From positions 1 to 59,998 of the forward strand of contig CAIYVZ010000080.1 of NCBI GenBank assembly GCA_903929755.1: 59,998 nucleotides of DNA, read 5' to 3'. Positions 41,287 through 49,917 of the stretch are shown piece after piece. The stretch is from an uncultured Acidobacteriia bacterium (GTDB taxonomy: Bacteria; Acidobacteriota; Terriglobia; Bryobacterales; Bryobacteraceae). The translations under genes were made by a program, and so were the position numbers. How positions within the stretch are numbered: the stretch's first letter is position 1; each line of letters opens with the position of its first letter. The notes beneath the pieces are model-generated. The model had not been told where the DNA came from. It made no database searches and was given only the letters and a program-made list of their open reading frames with translations.

Positions 41287-42276
41287 GTGCTTAGAACTTT
41301 TCTCTGCTTTTTCTGCCTCGCCGCGCTGCCCCTCGCCGCCCAACGTGTCACCACCGGCCCCCCTGAAATGGTCGCCCCCGCCGGAGCCCGCGAAGGCCTC
41401 TCCTGGAACGCCCAAACCCAGACTCTCTACATGGTCTCCGGGGCCAACGTGAACCAGTTCCACCCCGACCAGCCCGCCCCTAAGGTCGAGCCTTTCCGCT
41501 CCGATGCCCCCGGCGCCAACGGCTCTCTCGTCGATGCCGAAGGCCGTGTCATTGTCTGCGAAGCCGGAGCTCGCCGCGTCACCCGTACCGAGAAGGATGG
41601 CTCCCTCACCATCCTCGCCGCTGACTTCGAAGGCCACAAATTCAACTCCCCCAATGACCTCACGCTCGACGCTCAGGGCCGTATCTACTTCACTGACCCT
41701 CGCTACGGTGACCGCGCCAACATGGAAATTCGCGACGCCGAAGGCAAACCCGTCGAAGGCGTGTACCGCATCGACGCGCCAGGCAAGATCGTCCGCGTCC
41801 TCACCCACGAAGTGAGTCGCCCCAACGGCATCCTTCTCGCCCCGGGCGGCAAGCACATTTACGTGGCCGACAACAATAACAACGCTCCCGGCGGCGCCCG
41901 CAAGCTCTACCGCTTTAACCTGACCCCGGACGGAGGCATCTCCGGAACCAGCCGCCAGCTCGTCTTCGACTGGAACAACGCGCGCGGCCCCGACGGCCTG
42001 AAAATGGACCGCAAAGGCCGCCTCTTCGTAGCGGCAGGCCTCAATTCCCCCACCCGCTACGAAACCACTGACCAGTTCAAAGCCGGAATCTTCATCCTTG
42101 CCCCACCAGCCCGGAACGGCCAGTCGAAGCTCCTCGAATTTGTCCCGATTCCTAAGGACGAAGTCACCAACTGCGCCTTCGGTGACCGCGACCTGAAGAC
42201 CCTCTATATCACCGCCGGAGATCAACTCTGGAAGGTCCGTACCGCCACCTCCGGCCGCACCAGCACCAGCCATTAA
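41287..42276 (+). CDS. SMP-30/gluconolactonase/LRE family protein, Sec-exported
   Basis: A 329-residue beta-propeller lactonase-like protein, paralogue of 710-1741. It starts with GTG and a signal peptide (LRTFLCFFCLAALPLAAQ). Family marks: AREGLSWNAQTQTLYMV, FNSPNDLTLDAQGRIYFTDP, SRPNGILLAPGGKHIYVADN and GPDGLKMDRKGRLFVA. The metal-ligand Glu, Asn and Asp positions are present, although the first ligand motif (EGLSW in place of EGPAW) is diverged. It is exported by Sec rather than Tat, unlike its paralogue. It ends before a strong terminator at 42331-42364 shared with rpsT. Confidence 0.88.
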   Translation: MLRTFLCFFCLAALPLAAQRVTTGPPEMVAPAGAREGLSWNAQTQTLYMVSGANVNQFHPDQPAPKVEPFRSDAPGANGSLVDAEGRVIVCEAGARRVTRTEKDGSLTILAADFEGHKFNSPNDLTLDAQGRIYFTDPRYGDRANMEIRDAEGKPVEGVYRIDAPGKIVRVLTHEVSRPNGILLAPGGKHIYVADNNNNAPGGARKLYRFNLTPDGGISGTSRQLVFDWNNARGPDGLKMDRKGRLFVAAGLNSPTRYETTDQFKAGIFILAPPARNGQSKLLEFVPIPKDEVTNCAFGDRDLKTLYITAGDQLWKVRTATSGRTSTSH

Positions 42277-42330
42277 TCGGAGTCCGGTATGCCCGACCCC
42301 ATGGCAGATCCAGCTGCCGCCCAACATGCA

Positions 42331-42364
42331 AAAAGGCCGGGACTCCGAAGAGTCCCGGCCTTTT
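42331..42364. terminator. strong bidirectional intrinsic terminator
   Basis: AAAAGGCCGGGACTC and GAGTCCCGGCCTTTT form a perfect 15-bp stem with a CGAA tetraloop, with T-runs on both strands. It lies 54 bases after the SMP-30 stop and 25 bases after the rpsT stop (minus strand), so it should end both transcripts. Confidence 0.92.
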
Positions 42365-42389
42365 GCAAAACTTCTCTGTCTCTAACGGC

Positions 42390-42665
42390 TTATTTTACGT
42401 CGCCGAGAGCGATCTTCACGCGGCGGGTCAGGCGGCTCTTGTAACGAGCAGCGTTGCCAGCCTTCACATAGCCCTTGCGTGCGGCCTTATCGAGCAGCGA
42501 GAACGTCGCCGAGAGCGCCGTCTTCAAATCGCCCGGATTCTTTGCAGCCAGTGCCTTGCGCATCGCACGGATCTGATTCCGCAAGCGGGTTGCAGCCATG
42601 CGGTTAAATTGGGTGCGCCGTTCGGTCTGCCGGACACGCTTCAGCGCGGTAACATGATTCGCCAT
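42390..42665 (-). CDS. rpsT: 30S ribosomal protein S20
   Basis: A 91-residue basic helical protein binding 16S rRNA in the small subunit. MANHVTALKRVRQTERRTQF, RLRNQIRAMRKALAAKN and LDKAARKGYVKAGNAARYKS are the standard S20 sequence. Normal length. It lies 84 bases after the FAD oxidoreductase gene on the same strand and ends at the bidirectional terminator. It probably has its own promoter. Confidence 0.95.
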   Translation of the reverse strand: MANHVTALKRVRQTERRTQFNRMAATRLRNQIRAMRKALAAKNPGDLKTALSATFSLLDKAARKGYVKAGNAARYKSRLTRRVKIALGDVK

Positions 42666-42749
42666 TTACTTCAGAATACCCCTATCTCGAAATATGAACT
42701 CTTAGAATAACACACCCACAAAACTTCCTGCTGCGAAACCGAACACATC

Positions 42750-44351
42750 TTACTTCCCGTCCTTGCTCTCGTGATACTCCATCTCAGTATTCACGGCCCA
42801 AAGATTTTCCTTGTCCGTGCGCCCCGCAATAATGTTGTCCACCGCCGTCATCGCCGTCAGCATCGAATGGTCCTGGTTATTGTACTTATGCATACCATTT
42901 CGGCCCACCAGGAACAAATTCTCAAACTGGTTCAGCCAGTCCCGCAGCTCATCAAACCGCTCGTATGCCCCAAAATACGCCGGATACGTCTTCGGAACCC
43001 GAATCACGCACGCATCCAAAACATCCGCCGCCTCAATCATCCCAATGTGCACCATCTCGCGCTTCGCCAGCGCAATCATGTCCGCATCAGATAGCTTCCA
43101 GATGGCGTCCGTTTCGTAACAGAAGTATTCCAGACCAATCCAAACCTTGCTCGGGTCTTCCAGCAGATACGGACTCCAGTTGTTGAAGATCTGCATCCGC
43201 CCCACTTGCACATCCGGCTCCTGCACGTAAATCCAGTTGTCCCGCAGCAGCTTCGAGCCAGTATCCGTGCTGTCCGCCACCTTCAACTTGTTCAGAAGTA
43301 CGCCAACCGTGATGAAGTCGCGGTAAATCAGCCCCTCGGAAACCTCGCGCACATTGGCCGGGACCTCGCAGGCCATCGCCCGAATCAGTTCCTTCATCGG
43401 CATCGTCGAGAAGAAATAATCCGCCGGAATCCGCTCCGTCGCGCCCGTCGCCTCGTCCAGCGAGTCAATCGCCGTTATCCGCCAGCCGTGCGTGTAAACC
43501 TTCACCACGGTCTGCTCCTTGCGAACCACCGCGCCACGCTGCGCCACGTCCTCGGCCACATACTCCCACAACTGCCCAGGCCCGTACTTCGGATACATAA
43601 ACTTCTCAATCAGCGAAGTCTCCGTACCCTTCTGTGACAGATCATGCGACGGCCCTGAACTCGCCAGCGCCTTCTTCACAAAGTGCAGCACCGCCTTCGT
43701 GATCGAAAGCCCCTTAATCCGCTGCGCGCCCCACTCCGCCGAGATCTCATCGCAAGGCACACCCCAAACCTTCTCCGTATACGATTTGAAGAACGTCAGG
43801 TACAGTTCCCGCCCAAACCGGTTAATCAGAAAATCCTGCAGCGACTCTTCCGGCGTAATCTGCTGAATCATCGCCGCAATGTAGCTAACACCGATCCGCA
43901 CCGTCCGCACCGCTCCCAGCGCCTTCAGCGTGTCGCCCGTCAACTGAATCGGGTACTCAAAAAACTGGCGCAGAAAGTAAATGCGGCTCTTCCTGTTCCG
44001 CACCAGCATCACACGGTCTTCCCGCGTCGCGTCAATCGGCCCCGCGCCCGCCACCTCGCGCGTCTTCCCCTGGTAGGTGATCGAGTGCGTGTCGCCTTCC
44101 ACCGGCATCACGCGCTTCCACCACTCCATCACCCGGTCCGACTTCGAGAAAAACCGGTGCCCGCCGATATCCATGCGGTAGCCCTTGTACCGCACCGTCC
44201 GCGAAATACCCCCAAAAGAATCGCTCTTCTCCAGCACAATCGGCTGGACCTGCGTCCTCTCCAGAAGCTCAAACGCCGCCGTTAAACCAGCCGGACCAGC
44301 GCCAATAATCAGGGCTTTTTGCCCTGTTTGTCGAATGTCCGACTGGCTCAT
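42750..44351 (-). CDS. FAD-dependent amine-oxidase-like protein (UDP-galactopyranose mutase-like)
   Basis: A 533-residue flavoprotein: [19 protein letters not shown] at residues 13-31 is the FAD-binding Rossmann motif, followed by [20 protein letters not shown]. The C-terminus [20 protein letters not shown] closes the FAD site. It belongs to the protoporphyrinogen-oxidase/UDP-galactopyranose-mutase-like group often found with glycan synthesis genes; true mutase activity is uncertain because the known sugar-binding Arg pair could not be located. It is the last gene of a six-gene operon, 3 bases after yggX. Confidence 0.85.
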   Translation of the reverse strand: MSQSDIRQTGQKALIIGAGPAGLTAAFELLERTQVQPIVLEKSDSFGGISRTVRYKGYRMDIGGHRFFSKSDRVMEWWKRVMPVEGDTHSITYQGKTREVAGAGPIDATREDRVMLVRNRKSRIYFLRQFFEYPIQLTGDTLKALGAVRTVRIGVSYIAAMIQQITPEESLQDFLINRFGRELYLTFFKSYTEKVWGVPCDEISAEWGAQRIKGLSITKAVLHFVKKALASSGPSHDLSQKGTETSLIEKFMYPKYGPGQLWEYVAEDVAQRGAVVRKEQTVVKVYTHGWRITAIDSLDEATGATERIPADYFFSTMPMKELIRAMACEVPANVREVSEGLIYRDFITVGVLLNKLKVADSTDTGSKLLRDNWIYVQEPDVQVGRMQIFNNWSPYLLEDPSKVWIGLEYFCYETDAIWKLSDADMIALAKREMVHIGMIEAADVLDACVIRVPKTYPAYFGAYERFDELRDWLNQFENLFLVGRNGMHKYNNQDHSMLTAMTAVDNIIAGRTDKENLWAVNTEMEYHESKDGK

Positions 44352-44354
44352 GTT

Positions 44355-44639
44355 CTAGTGTCCCTGGGGGACGAAATCGGGGGGCAACGCCGCGCCGGCG
44401 CCGAAGAAATACTGCTCCATCTGCTGGATGATGAACTCCTGAGCCTCAGCCGTCCCCAGATTCAAACGGTATTCGTTCATGAGCATCTTCATGTGTTCCA
44501 CCCACATCTTCCACGCGTCCTTCGACACGTTCTCATAGATGCGCTGGCCCAGCGGGTGCCCTTCAAACGGCACTTCCGTCAGACCTTCCAGCTCTTTTCC
44601 CAACTTGACGCATTGCACCATCCGGACTTGGTTGCTCAT
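44355..44639 (-). CDS. yggX: YggX-type iron-trafficking/oxidative damage protein
   Basis: A 94-residue small protein of the Fe(2+)-trafficking family, which protects iron-sulfur clusters from oxidation. RMVQCVKLGKELEGL with the conserved Cys, GHPLGQRIYENVSKDAWKMW and LMNEYRLNL are family marks. It starts 2 bases after the beta-propeller stop. It is slightly extended at the C-terminus (FFGAGAALPPDFVPQGH). Confidence 0.92.
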   Translation of the reverse strand: MSNQVRMVQCVKLGKELEGLTEVPFEGHPLGQRIYENVSKDAWKMWVEHMKMLMNEYRLNLGTAEAQEFIIQQMEQYFFGAGAALPPDFVPQGH

Positions 44640-44641
44640 CC

Positions 44642-45706
44642 CTACAGTTTACCAGGACGCGGAATCTCCGCCACCCAAACCTGACTCGTCCCCGTGCAAT
44701 CGCTTGTAAACGTAATCCGCTGTTCATCCTGTGAAAACGCCGGATGCGGATGCGTCCACTGTGGCCCATACACCGTATCCGTCGGCGTCTCCATCCAGCT
44801 CAGATTATTCTTCTGCGCCGCCACAAAGTCCTCTTTCAGCGCATACCGCGAAAGCTTCCACTGCGAGCCCTGATTCGAAGCCTTCGATTCACACACGCGC
44901 CTGCGCTCACCCGTCGCCACATCAATCAGCCAAATCCCCGTGTCCGGGTGATTCGTATCGCACAAAACCCGCGCGCCCTGCGCATCCGGCGTAATGTGCC
45001 ACGCATTGAACTCCGCTATCGTCCGGATCTCCCGCGAAGTCCAGTCCATCCGGCAAAGCAACCGCGGCCAAACCGTAAACACAATGTCGCCCGTCTTCCC
45101 CAGGAACGTCTCATGCACCACAAACTCATCGTTCCCGTGCTCATACAGGCATTCCATCCCGGTTCCGTCCCGGCGAACCCGATGCATCCGCGGAGCCGGA
45201 TCCCCCGCAAACTCAATCCACTCCGGTTCCAAAGGATGAAACTGCGGATGAATCACCGTCCGTGGATACGGAATCAGACGCCATTCCGACCCGTCCTGAC
45301 GCCCGCAGACCATGCCGTTGCCGCCGTCCCGCAGCTTAATCGCCGCCACCAGCCACTCGCCCGAAGCATCGGGAGCCGCCTCCCCCAACTGCCCGTCAAA
45401 CTGAGCAATCAGCCGGGCTTCCCCACTTTTCAAGCCCCCGCCCTTCAAATCAAGGACCCAAACGCCGCCGGCCCGAACAAAGAAGACCCGGTCCCCGCGA
45501 ATCGCCGCCGAGTAAGGATGAATCCCCGCCCCTGCCGTTAGCTGACGAGTCTCCCCCGACTCAAACCCCACCGCAAACAGCTGAGGAGTCCCCGTCCGGT
45601 ACGAAGTAAACAAAATCTCCCGCCCGTCCTCCGTGAACGAACTCTCCAGGAAATATGTCGGGTGATTGATCGATGGATCTTGAGTTATTTGCCGCGCGCC
45701 GGACAC
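44642..45706 (-). CDS. oligogalacturonate lyase-like (PL22) beta-propeller
   Basis: A 354-residue WD40/TolB-like propeller without a signal peptide, so cytoplasmic. The first blades read SFTEDGREILFTSYRTGTPQ and LDLKGG. The C-terminal QWTHPHP gives a Gln-x2-His-x-His set, and a His in TNHPDTG lies 63 residues before that Gln. This spacing equals the manganese-binding His/Gln/His/His set that I recall from the PL22 oligogalacturonate lyase structure, so a pectin-derived oligosaccharide lyase is likely. The GTG start at 45706 (GAGG upstream) overlaps the kinase gene by 22 bases. It has no pectin genes beside it. Confidence 0.7.
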   Translation of the reverse strand: MSGARQITQDPSINHPTYFLESSFTEDGREILFTSYRTGTPQLFAVGFESGETRQLTAGAGIHPYSAAIRGDRVFFVRAGGVWVLDLKGGGLKSGEARLIAQFDGQLGEAAPDASGEWLVAAIKLRDGGNGMVCGRQDGSEWRLIPYPRTVIHPQFHPLEPEWIEFAGDPAPRMHRVRRDGTGMECLYEHGNDEFVVHETFLGKTGDIVFTVWPRLLCRMDWTSREIRTIAEFNAWHITPDAQGARVLCDTNHPDTGIWLIDVATGERRRVCESKASNQGSQWKLSRYALKEDFVAAQKNNLSWMETPTDTVYGPQWTHPHPAFSQDEQRITFTSDCTGTSQVWVAEIPRPGKL

Positions 45707-46149
45707 TTCCGCACCTCATCAAAGCCTTCCGCCTCAGACGGAGGAACAAACCGGGCCGCCATTAAATCCAAAACCCACTCCGGCACCACCCGCCCCCGCC
45801 CCGCATTCCGCGCCTTACAAACCTCCAGCGGGACATCGAACCAGAGCGCCTCCACCCGGGCCCCGTACTCCCGACCCAACTGAAGCCACCCGCGCCGGTC
45901 CCTTCGTACCAGATTCGTCGCATCCAGATACGTCACCGGACGCCGCAACTCCAGCCTCTGCCGCAGCAGATACGTGACCGTGGCAAACACTCGCCCGTTG
46001 ATCGTTTGGTCCGTCTCATCATCGGCCAGCATCAACCGAACCGCATCGCTCGAAATCGCCTGCGCTCCGATCGACCGCAGATAACTGGACTTCCCCGCCC
46101 CCGGCAACCCCACCATCACCACAAGCCGGGGGACCGGCAAACTAGACAC
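45685..46149 (-). CDS. P-loop kinase-like protein (AAA/PNKP type)
   Basis: About 154 residues. VMVGLPGAGKSSYLRSIGA contains a Walker A; SSDAVRLMLADDETDQ and TYLDATNLVRRDRR fit the small nucleotide/polynucleotide kinase family (zeta-toxin/PNKP-like) that phosphorylates a small molecule or nucleic-acid end. The start is uncertain: GTG 46149 or TTG 46167, both inside the end of the acyl-CoA dehydrogenase gene. Its end overlaps the beta-propeller start. Substrate unknown. Confidence 0.75.
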   Translation of the reverse strand: MSSLPVPRLVVMVGLPGAGKSSYLRSIGAQAISSDAVRLMLADDETDQTINGRVFATVTYLLRQRLELRRPVTYLDATNLVRRDRRGWLQLGREYGARVEALWFDVPLEVCKARNAGRGRVVPEWVLDLMAARFVPPSEAEGFDEVRKCPARGK

Positions 46150-47896
46150 CGTAGTGGCCGGAAGCAATCAACCGGTCCGCAATACGCCGCCGCAACCCAA
46201 TCGCATTCACCGGCTCAAACTTCGCAAACCGCCGCAGTACCGCCATGTTCGTCCGCAAGGCATCGCCCTCCGAACACCCAGCCAGCACCGTCCGCGCAAA
46301 ACCCTCAATCCGTGTCATGCCATCCCGCAGATAGACCGCCGCCATATCCGCAGCAGCACCGGCAGTTCCCATCTTCTCAACACGGAGCAGCGCCGACTCC
46401 ATCGCAAACGTCTCCATTAAAACGTCCGAAATCCCGGCCACCACTTCTTGCTCTTTATCCAGACCCGCGCCAAACTTCTCAAACGCGATCCCCAGTAACT
46501 GCAGGCCAATTTTCTTGGCATTCGAAACCAAACGCCGCTCTTCGGAAACCGTGTCCGCAGACAGTGAAGGTCCGGCCAGAACTTCTTCCATCAGGCCCTT
46601 CACGGCTTTTACCAGCCCCAACCGCCCCGCCATCGCCCGCTTGAGCATCATGCCTGTCGCCAGCAAACGGTTAATCTCGCTCGTGCCTTCAAAGATCCGG
46701 TTAATCCGCGAATCCCGATACGCCCGCTCCACCGCGTAGTCCTGGTGATACCCATTCCCGCCGTGGATCTGCACACCCTCATCCACCACGTAATCCAGCA
46801 TTTCGGAGCCGTGGACCTTCACCATGGAGCACTCCGTGGCGAACTCCTCCACCGCCTTCATCATCCGCTTCGCCGCTTCCGGCTCTGCCCAACTAAACCC
46901 GTCCAGATAGCTGCTGATCAGGCCCTCTGTACGGTACGAAATGCACTCCGTCGCAAAGATCCGGATCGCCATCTCCGCAAGCTTGTGCTGAATCATCCCC
47001 AGCTTCGCGATCTCCGCGCCAAACGCCTTCCGCTGCTTCGCATAAGCAATCGACGTCCGCAGCACAAACTTCCCGCCACCCAGCGTCGAGGGTCCCAGCT
47101 TCAGCCGCCCCAGGTTCAGAATATTGAACGCGATAATGTGTCCGCGCCCAACCTCACCCAGCAGATTCTCCACCGGCACCTTTACGTTGTCCAGGTAAAC
47201 AGCCGTCGTCGAGCTGCCCTTGATCCCCATCTTGTGCTCTTCTTTGCCGCTGGTGACGCCGCCAAAAGCGCGCTCCACAAGGAAAGCCGAGAACTGTTCG
47301 CCATTCACCTTCGCGAACACCGTAAACAAATCCGCCACTCCGCCGTTTGTGATCCACATCTTCGTGCCGTTCAGCACGTAATGCGTCCCGTCCGCCGATA
47401 AATCCGCCCGCGTCTTCGCCGCCAGCGCGTCCGACCCGCAATGCGGCTCCGTCAACGCATAGGCGCCAATCAATTCCGCCGTCGAAAGCCGCGGCAAATA
47501 CTTCTGTTTCTGCGCTTCCGTCCCGAACAGCAGCAACGGCAGGGTCCCGATTCCTGAGTGGGCCCCAATCCAGCCGCCAAAGTTGCCATCCCGGCCAATC
47601 TCTTCCGAGACCACCATCGACGACGCCAGATCCAGCTCCATGCCGCCGTACTCTTCCGGCACCAGCACCGCCGTCAGGCCCAGTTCCGCGCCCTTCCGTA
47701 CCAACGACACGGCCAGGTCGCGGTCCCCTGCCACAATGGCGTCCAGGTTCGGCACTACTTCTTTATCGAAGAATTCCTTCGCGGCGCGCTTGATCGCCAG
47801 ATGCTCAGCTGTCAGATCCTCCGGCGTGAAAGCCTCCGCCGCCGAATGATCCTCAATCAGAAACGAACCGCCTGCCCTTTTAATCGAAGTCGACAT
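46142..47896 (-). CDS. acyl-CoA dehydrogenase (FadE-like)
   Basis: About 584 residues. An FAD enzyme for the first step of fatty acid beta-oxidation. Core marks: YALTEPHCGSDALA, MWITNGGVADLFTVFAK, GRGHIIAFNILNLGRLKLGP, and RINRIFEGTSEINR with the catalytic Glu (about residue 403). A C-terminal extension of about 170 residues (helical) is as in very-long-chain type enzymes. ATG 47896 (MSTSIKRAGG) is 4 bases after the thiolase stop; the longer frame overlaps the thiolase. It belongs with the thiolase and the FadN-type enzyme at 51911-54214. Confidence 0.92.
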   Translation of the reverse strand: MSTSIKRAGGSFLIEDHSAAEAFTPEDLTAEHLAIKRAAKEFFDKEVVPNLDAIVAGDRDLAVSLVRKGAELGLTAVLVPEEYGGMELDLASSMVVSEEIGRDGNFGGWIGAHSGIGTLPLLLFGTEAQKQKYLPRLSTAELIGAYALTEPHCGSDALAAKTRADLSADGTHYVLNGTKMWITNGGVADLFTVFAKVNGEQFSAFLVERAFGGVTSGKEEHKMGIKGSSTTAVYLDNVKVPVENLLGEVGRGHIIAFNILNLGRLKLGPSTLGGGKFVLRTSIAYAKQRKAFGAEIAKLGMIQHKLAEMAIRIFATECISYRTEGLISSYLDGFSWAEPEAAKRMMKAVEEFATECSMVKVHGSEMLDYVVDEGVQIHGGNGYHQDYAVERAYRDSRINRIFEGTSEINRLLATGMMLKRAMAGRLGLVKAVKGLMEEVLAGPSLSADTVSEERRLVSNAKKIGLQLLGIAFEKFGAGLDKEQEVVAGISDVLMETFAMESALLRVEKMGTAGAAADMAAVYLRDGMTRIEGFARTVLAGCSEGDALRTNMAVLRRFAKFEPVNAIGLRRRIADRLIASGHYGV

Positions 47897-47900
47897 AAAC

Positions 47901-49064
47901 CTACATCCTCTCGAAAATTCCGGCCGCACCCTGACCACCGCCCACACACATGGTCACCATGCCGTAGCGATGCTGCTCACGCTGCATCTCCCGCAGGATC
48001 GTCGCCGTCAGCTTCGCCCCTGTGCAGCCCAGCGGATGCCCCAGCGCCAGCGCACCGCCATTCACGTTCACCCGCGAAGGATCCAGCCCGCCCACTTTCA
48101 TCACCGAAAGGGCCTGCACCGCGAACGCTTCGTTCAGTTCCACCACACCAATATCTTCCAGCTTTATCCCGGCCAGCGCCAGCGCCTTCGGAATCGCCAC
48201 TACCGGACCAATGCCCATCAGGTCCGGCGGCACGCCACCCACCGCAAAGCTCACAAACCGGGCCATCGGTTTCAACCCCAGTTCCCGCGCCTTCGTGTCC
48301 GACATCACTATCGCCACGGACCCGCCATCGCTCGTCTGCGACGAATTCCCCGCCGTCACCGTGCCACCAACCTGAAACACCGGCTTCAGCTTCGCCAGGG
48401 CTTCTGCGGACGTGTCCGCCCGCGGACCTTCATCCGCCGAGAATATTTGCTCGGTCCTGCCCGCAGGACCCAGGTTCTCAATCTTCACCGGGACAATCTC
48501 ATCCACAAACTTGCCCGCCGCCTGCGCCTTCAAGGCCTTCTGGTGGCTCTCATACGAGAACAGGTCAGATTCCTCGCGAGTCACGCCCCACTTCTGCTGG
48601 ACGCGTTCCGCCGTCAGGCCCATATTGATGTAGATCTCTGGATAGTGGTCCACAAACCACGGGTTCGGAGCAGGCTTGTTCCCCGCCATCGGGATCATGC
48701 TCATTGACTCCGCGCCGCCCGCCAGCACGATATGCGCCCCGCCCGCCCGGATCCGGTCCGCCGCCATCGCGATAGCCTGCAAACCCGAACTGCAGAAACG
48801 GTTGATGGTGACCCCAGTCGTGGTCACCGGAAGCCCGGCCCGCAGCACCGCGACGCGGGCCATATTGTTGCCCGACTCGCCTTCCGGAGCCGCGCACCCC
48901 AGAATCAGGTCCTCAATTTCATCAGGAGGAATCTGCGGATATTTCGCCAGCAGAGCCTGAATCACAAACGCGGCAAGATCATCCGGCCGCGTATTCCGCA
49001 AAGAACCCCGGCCCGACTTCCCAACCGGCGTCCGGAGACAATCGACGATGACTGCTTCTGGCAT
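47901..49064 (-). CDS. fadA: acetyl-CoA acyltransferase (thiolase)
   Basis: A 387-residue thiolase that cleaves 3-ketoacyl-CoA in beta-oxidation. Catalytic residues are in [14 protein letters not shown] (Cys about 90), [15 protein letters not shown] (His) and [12 protein letters not shown] (second Cys). All present; length normal. First gene of the six-gene minus operon, with about 128 bases of non-coding DNA before it. The FadN-like partner that usually precedes it is separated by toxin-antitoxin and ASPIC genes. Confidence 0.95.
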   Translation of the reverse strand: MPEAVIVDCLRTPVGKSGRGSLRNTRPDDLAAFVIQALLAKYPQIPPDEIEDLILGCAAPEGESGNNMARVAVLRAGLPVTTTGVTINRFCSSGLQAIAMAADRIRAGGAHIVLAGGAESMSMIPMAGNKPAPNPWFVDHYPEIYINMGLTAERVQQKWGVTREESDLFSYESHQKALKAQAAGKFVDEIVPVKIENLGPAGRTEQIFSADEGPRADTSAEALAKLKPVFQVGGTVTAGNSSQTSDGGSVAIVMSDTKARELGLKPMARFVSFAVGGVPPDLMGIGPVVAIPKALALAGIKLEDIGVVELNEAFAVQALSVMKVGGLDPSRVNVNGGALALGHPLGCTGAKLTATILREMQREQHRYGMVTMCVGGGQGAAGIFERM

Positions 49065-49192
49065 ATTAGGCGCTCCAGATCTAATGTCGCATTCTCCCCT
49101 TCACGAATTCCTGTCGACGCTAAACTCCGCTATTCTGACAGGCAATCCGGACCCTGCGGCAGCGGCACGGCACACCCGTCAGCTTCCATGTT

Positions 49193-49648
49193 CTAATGCA
49201 GTCCAGCGCCATTCAAATCGGGCGGAGCCGTCTGGAACGGATTAATCACCTCAATATTTCCATATCGGCGACCTGCCTGAAAGTCCTCGCTCAGCAACCA
49301 CCGGCACCCTTGCTCCTCAGCGGAAGCAAGTATCAGCGCATCCCAATGTGTCACCTGTGCGTGGTCAGTCCCTCGCCAGGCAAGATCAATCAGCTCCAGC
49401 GATATCCCGCCAGGCTTCCATTCGCCAAATACGCCGACTCGTTCTCTCGCTTCCGACACGGGAATTGCGAGCTTACGTACAGCATTTGCGTAAAACTCGT
49501 TGAGGACCTGCATGCTCAAACGCCCTTTGCCGGTTGACCACAGGTAGGATATCCACTCCAGCGCCCTCGCGCGCTTCACCGGCTCCCGGCCATCAACCGC
49601 GTAGAGAAGCAGGTTCGTGTCCGTGAAGTAGCTATCGCGGACGTTCAT
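49193..49648 (-). CDS. vapC: PIN-domain ribonuclease toxin (VapC-like)
   Basis: About 151 residues. PIN nuclease with the acidic set: Asp in SYFTDTNLLLYAVD, Glu in VLNEFYAN, Asp in THWDALILASA and Asp in LLSEDFQAG. In VapBC systems the toxin cuts tRNA or rRNA when the antitoxin is lost. ATG 49648 overlaps the antitoxin stop by about 17 bases, the usual coupling. It ends 128 bases before the thiolase gene. Intact in sequence. Confidence 0.85.
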   Translation of the reverse strand: MNVRDSYFTDTNLLLYAVDGREPVKRARALEWISYLWSTGKGRLSMQVLNEFYANAVRKLAIPVSEARERVGVFGEWKPGGISLELIDLAWRGTDHAQVTHWDALILASAEEQGCRWLLSEDFQAGRRYGNIEVINPFQTAPPDLNGAGLH

Positions 49649-49865
49649 TAGCCTCTTCGCGGGTGAGTCGGTTGGCAGCATCTATGTCCAATGGCCCGAA
49701 CGATTTCCACCGGCGATACGCAGCCCAATAGGCCTCATCCCGCCCCATCTTCTCTTCGATCATCTGTCCCACAAACCGCGAAACGGAGGTATTCTTCTCC
49801 GCAGCCTGCTTCCGCGCCCACAATGCAGCTTCGGGACTGAGGGTAATCGTCACATTCTTTAACAC
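49632..49865 (-). CDS. vapB: ribbon-helix-helix antitoxin (VapB-like)
   Basis: About 78 residues. N-terminal strand and helices VTITLSPEAALWARKQAAEK, NTSVSRFVGQMIEEKM form a ribbon-helix-helix DNA-binding fold; the C-terminal part (YRRWKSFGPLDIDAANRLTR) would wrap the toxin. The start is likely GTG 49865, although no ribosome binding site is obvious. Just upstream is a run of five 8-bp repeats. Pairs with the PIN toxin. Confidence 0.78.
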   Translation of the reverse strand: MLKNVTITLSPEAALWARKQAAEKNTSVSRFVGQMIEEKMGRDEAYWAAYRRWKSFGPLDIDAANRLTREEANERPR

Positions 49866-49877
49866 GAAATCAGCGTA

Positions 49878-49917
49878 ACACGAACACACGAACACACGAA
49901 CACACGAACACACGAAC
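49878..49917. repeat. five perfect 8-bp tandem repeats (ACACGAAC)
   Basis: ACACGAAC repeats five times without error, ending at the stop codon of the ASPIC gene and 12 bases before the vapB start. The array lies where the vapB ribosome binding site or promoter would be. Because 8 is not a multiple of three or of a helical turn, copy change could alter expression or frame. Confidence 0.95.

Noticed and set aside
49878-49917. CRISPR-like repeat array
   Set aside because: Units are only 8 bp and contiguous, without spacers; this is a simple tandem repeat.
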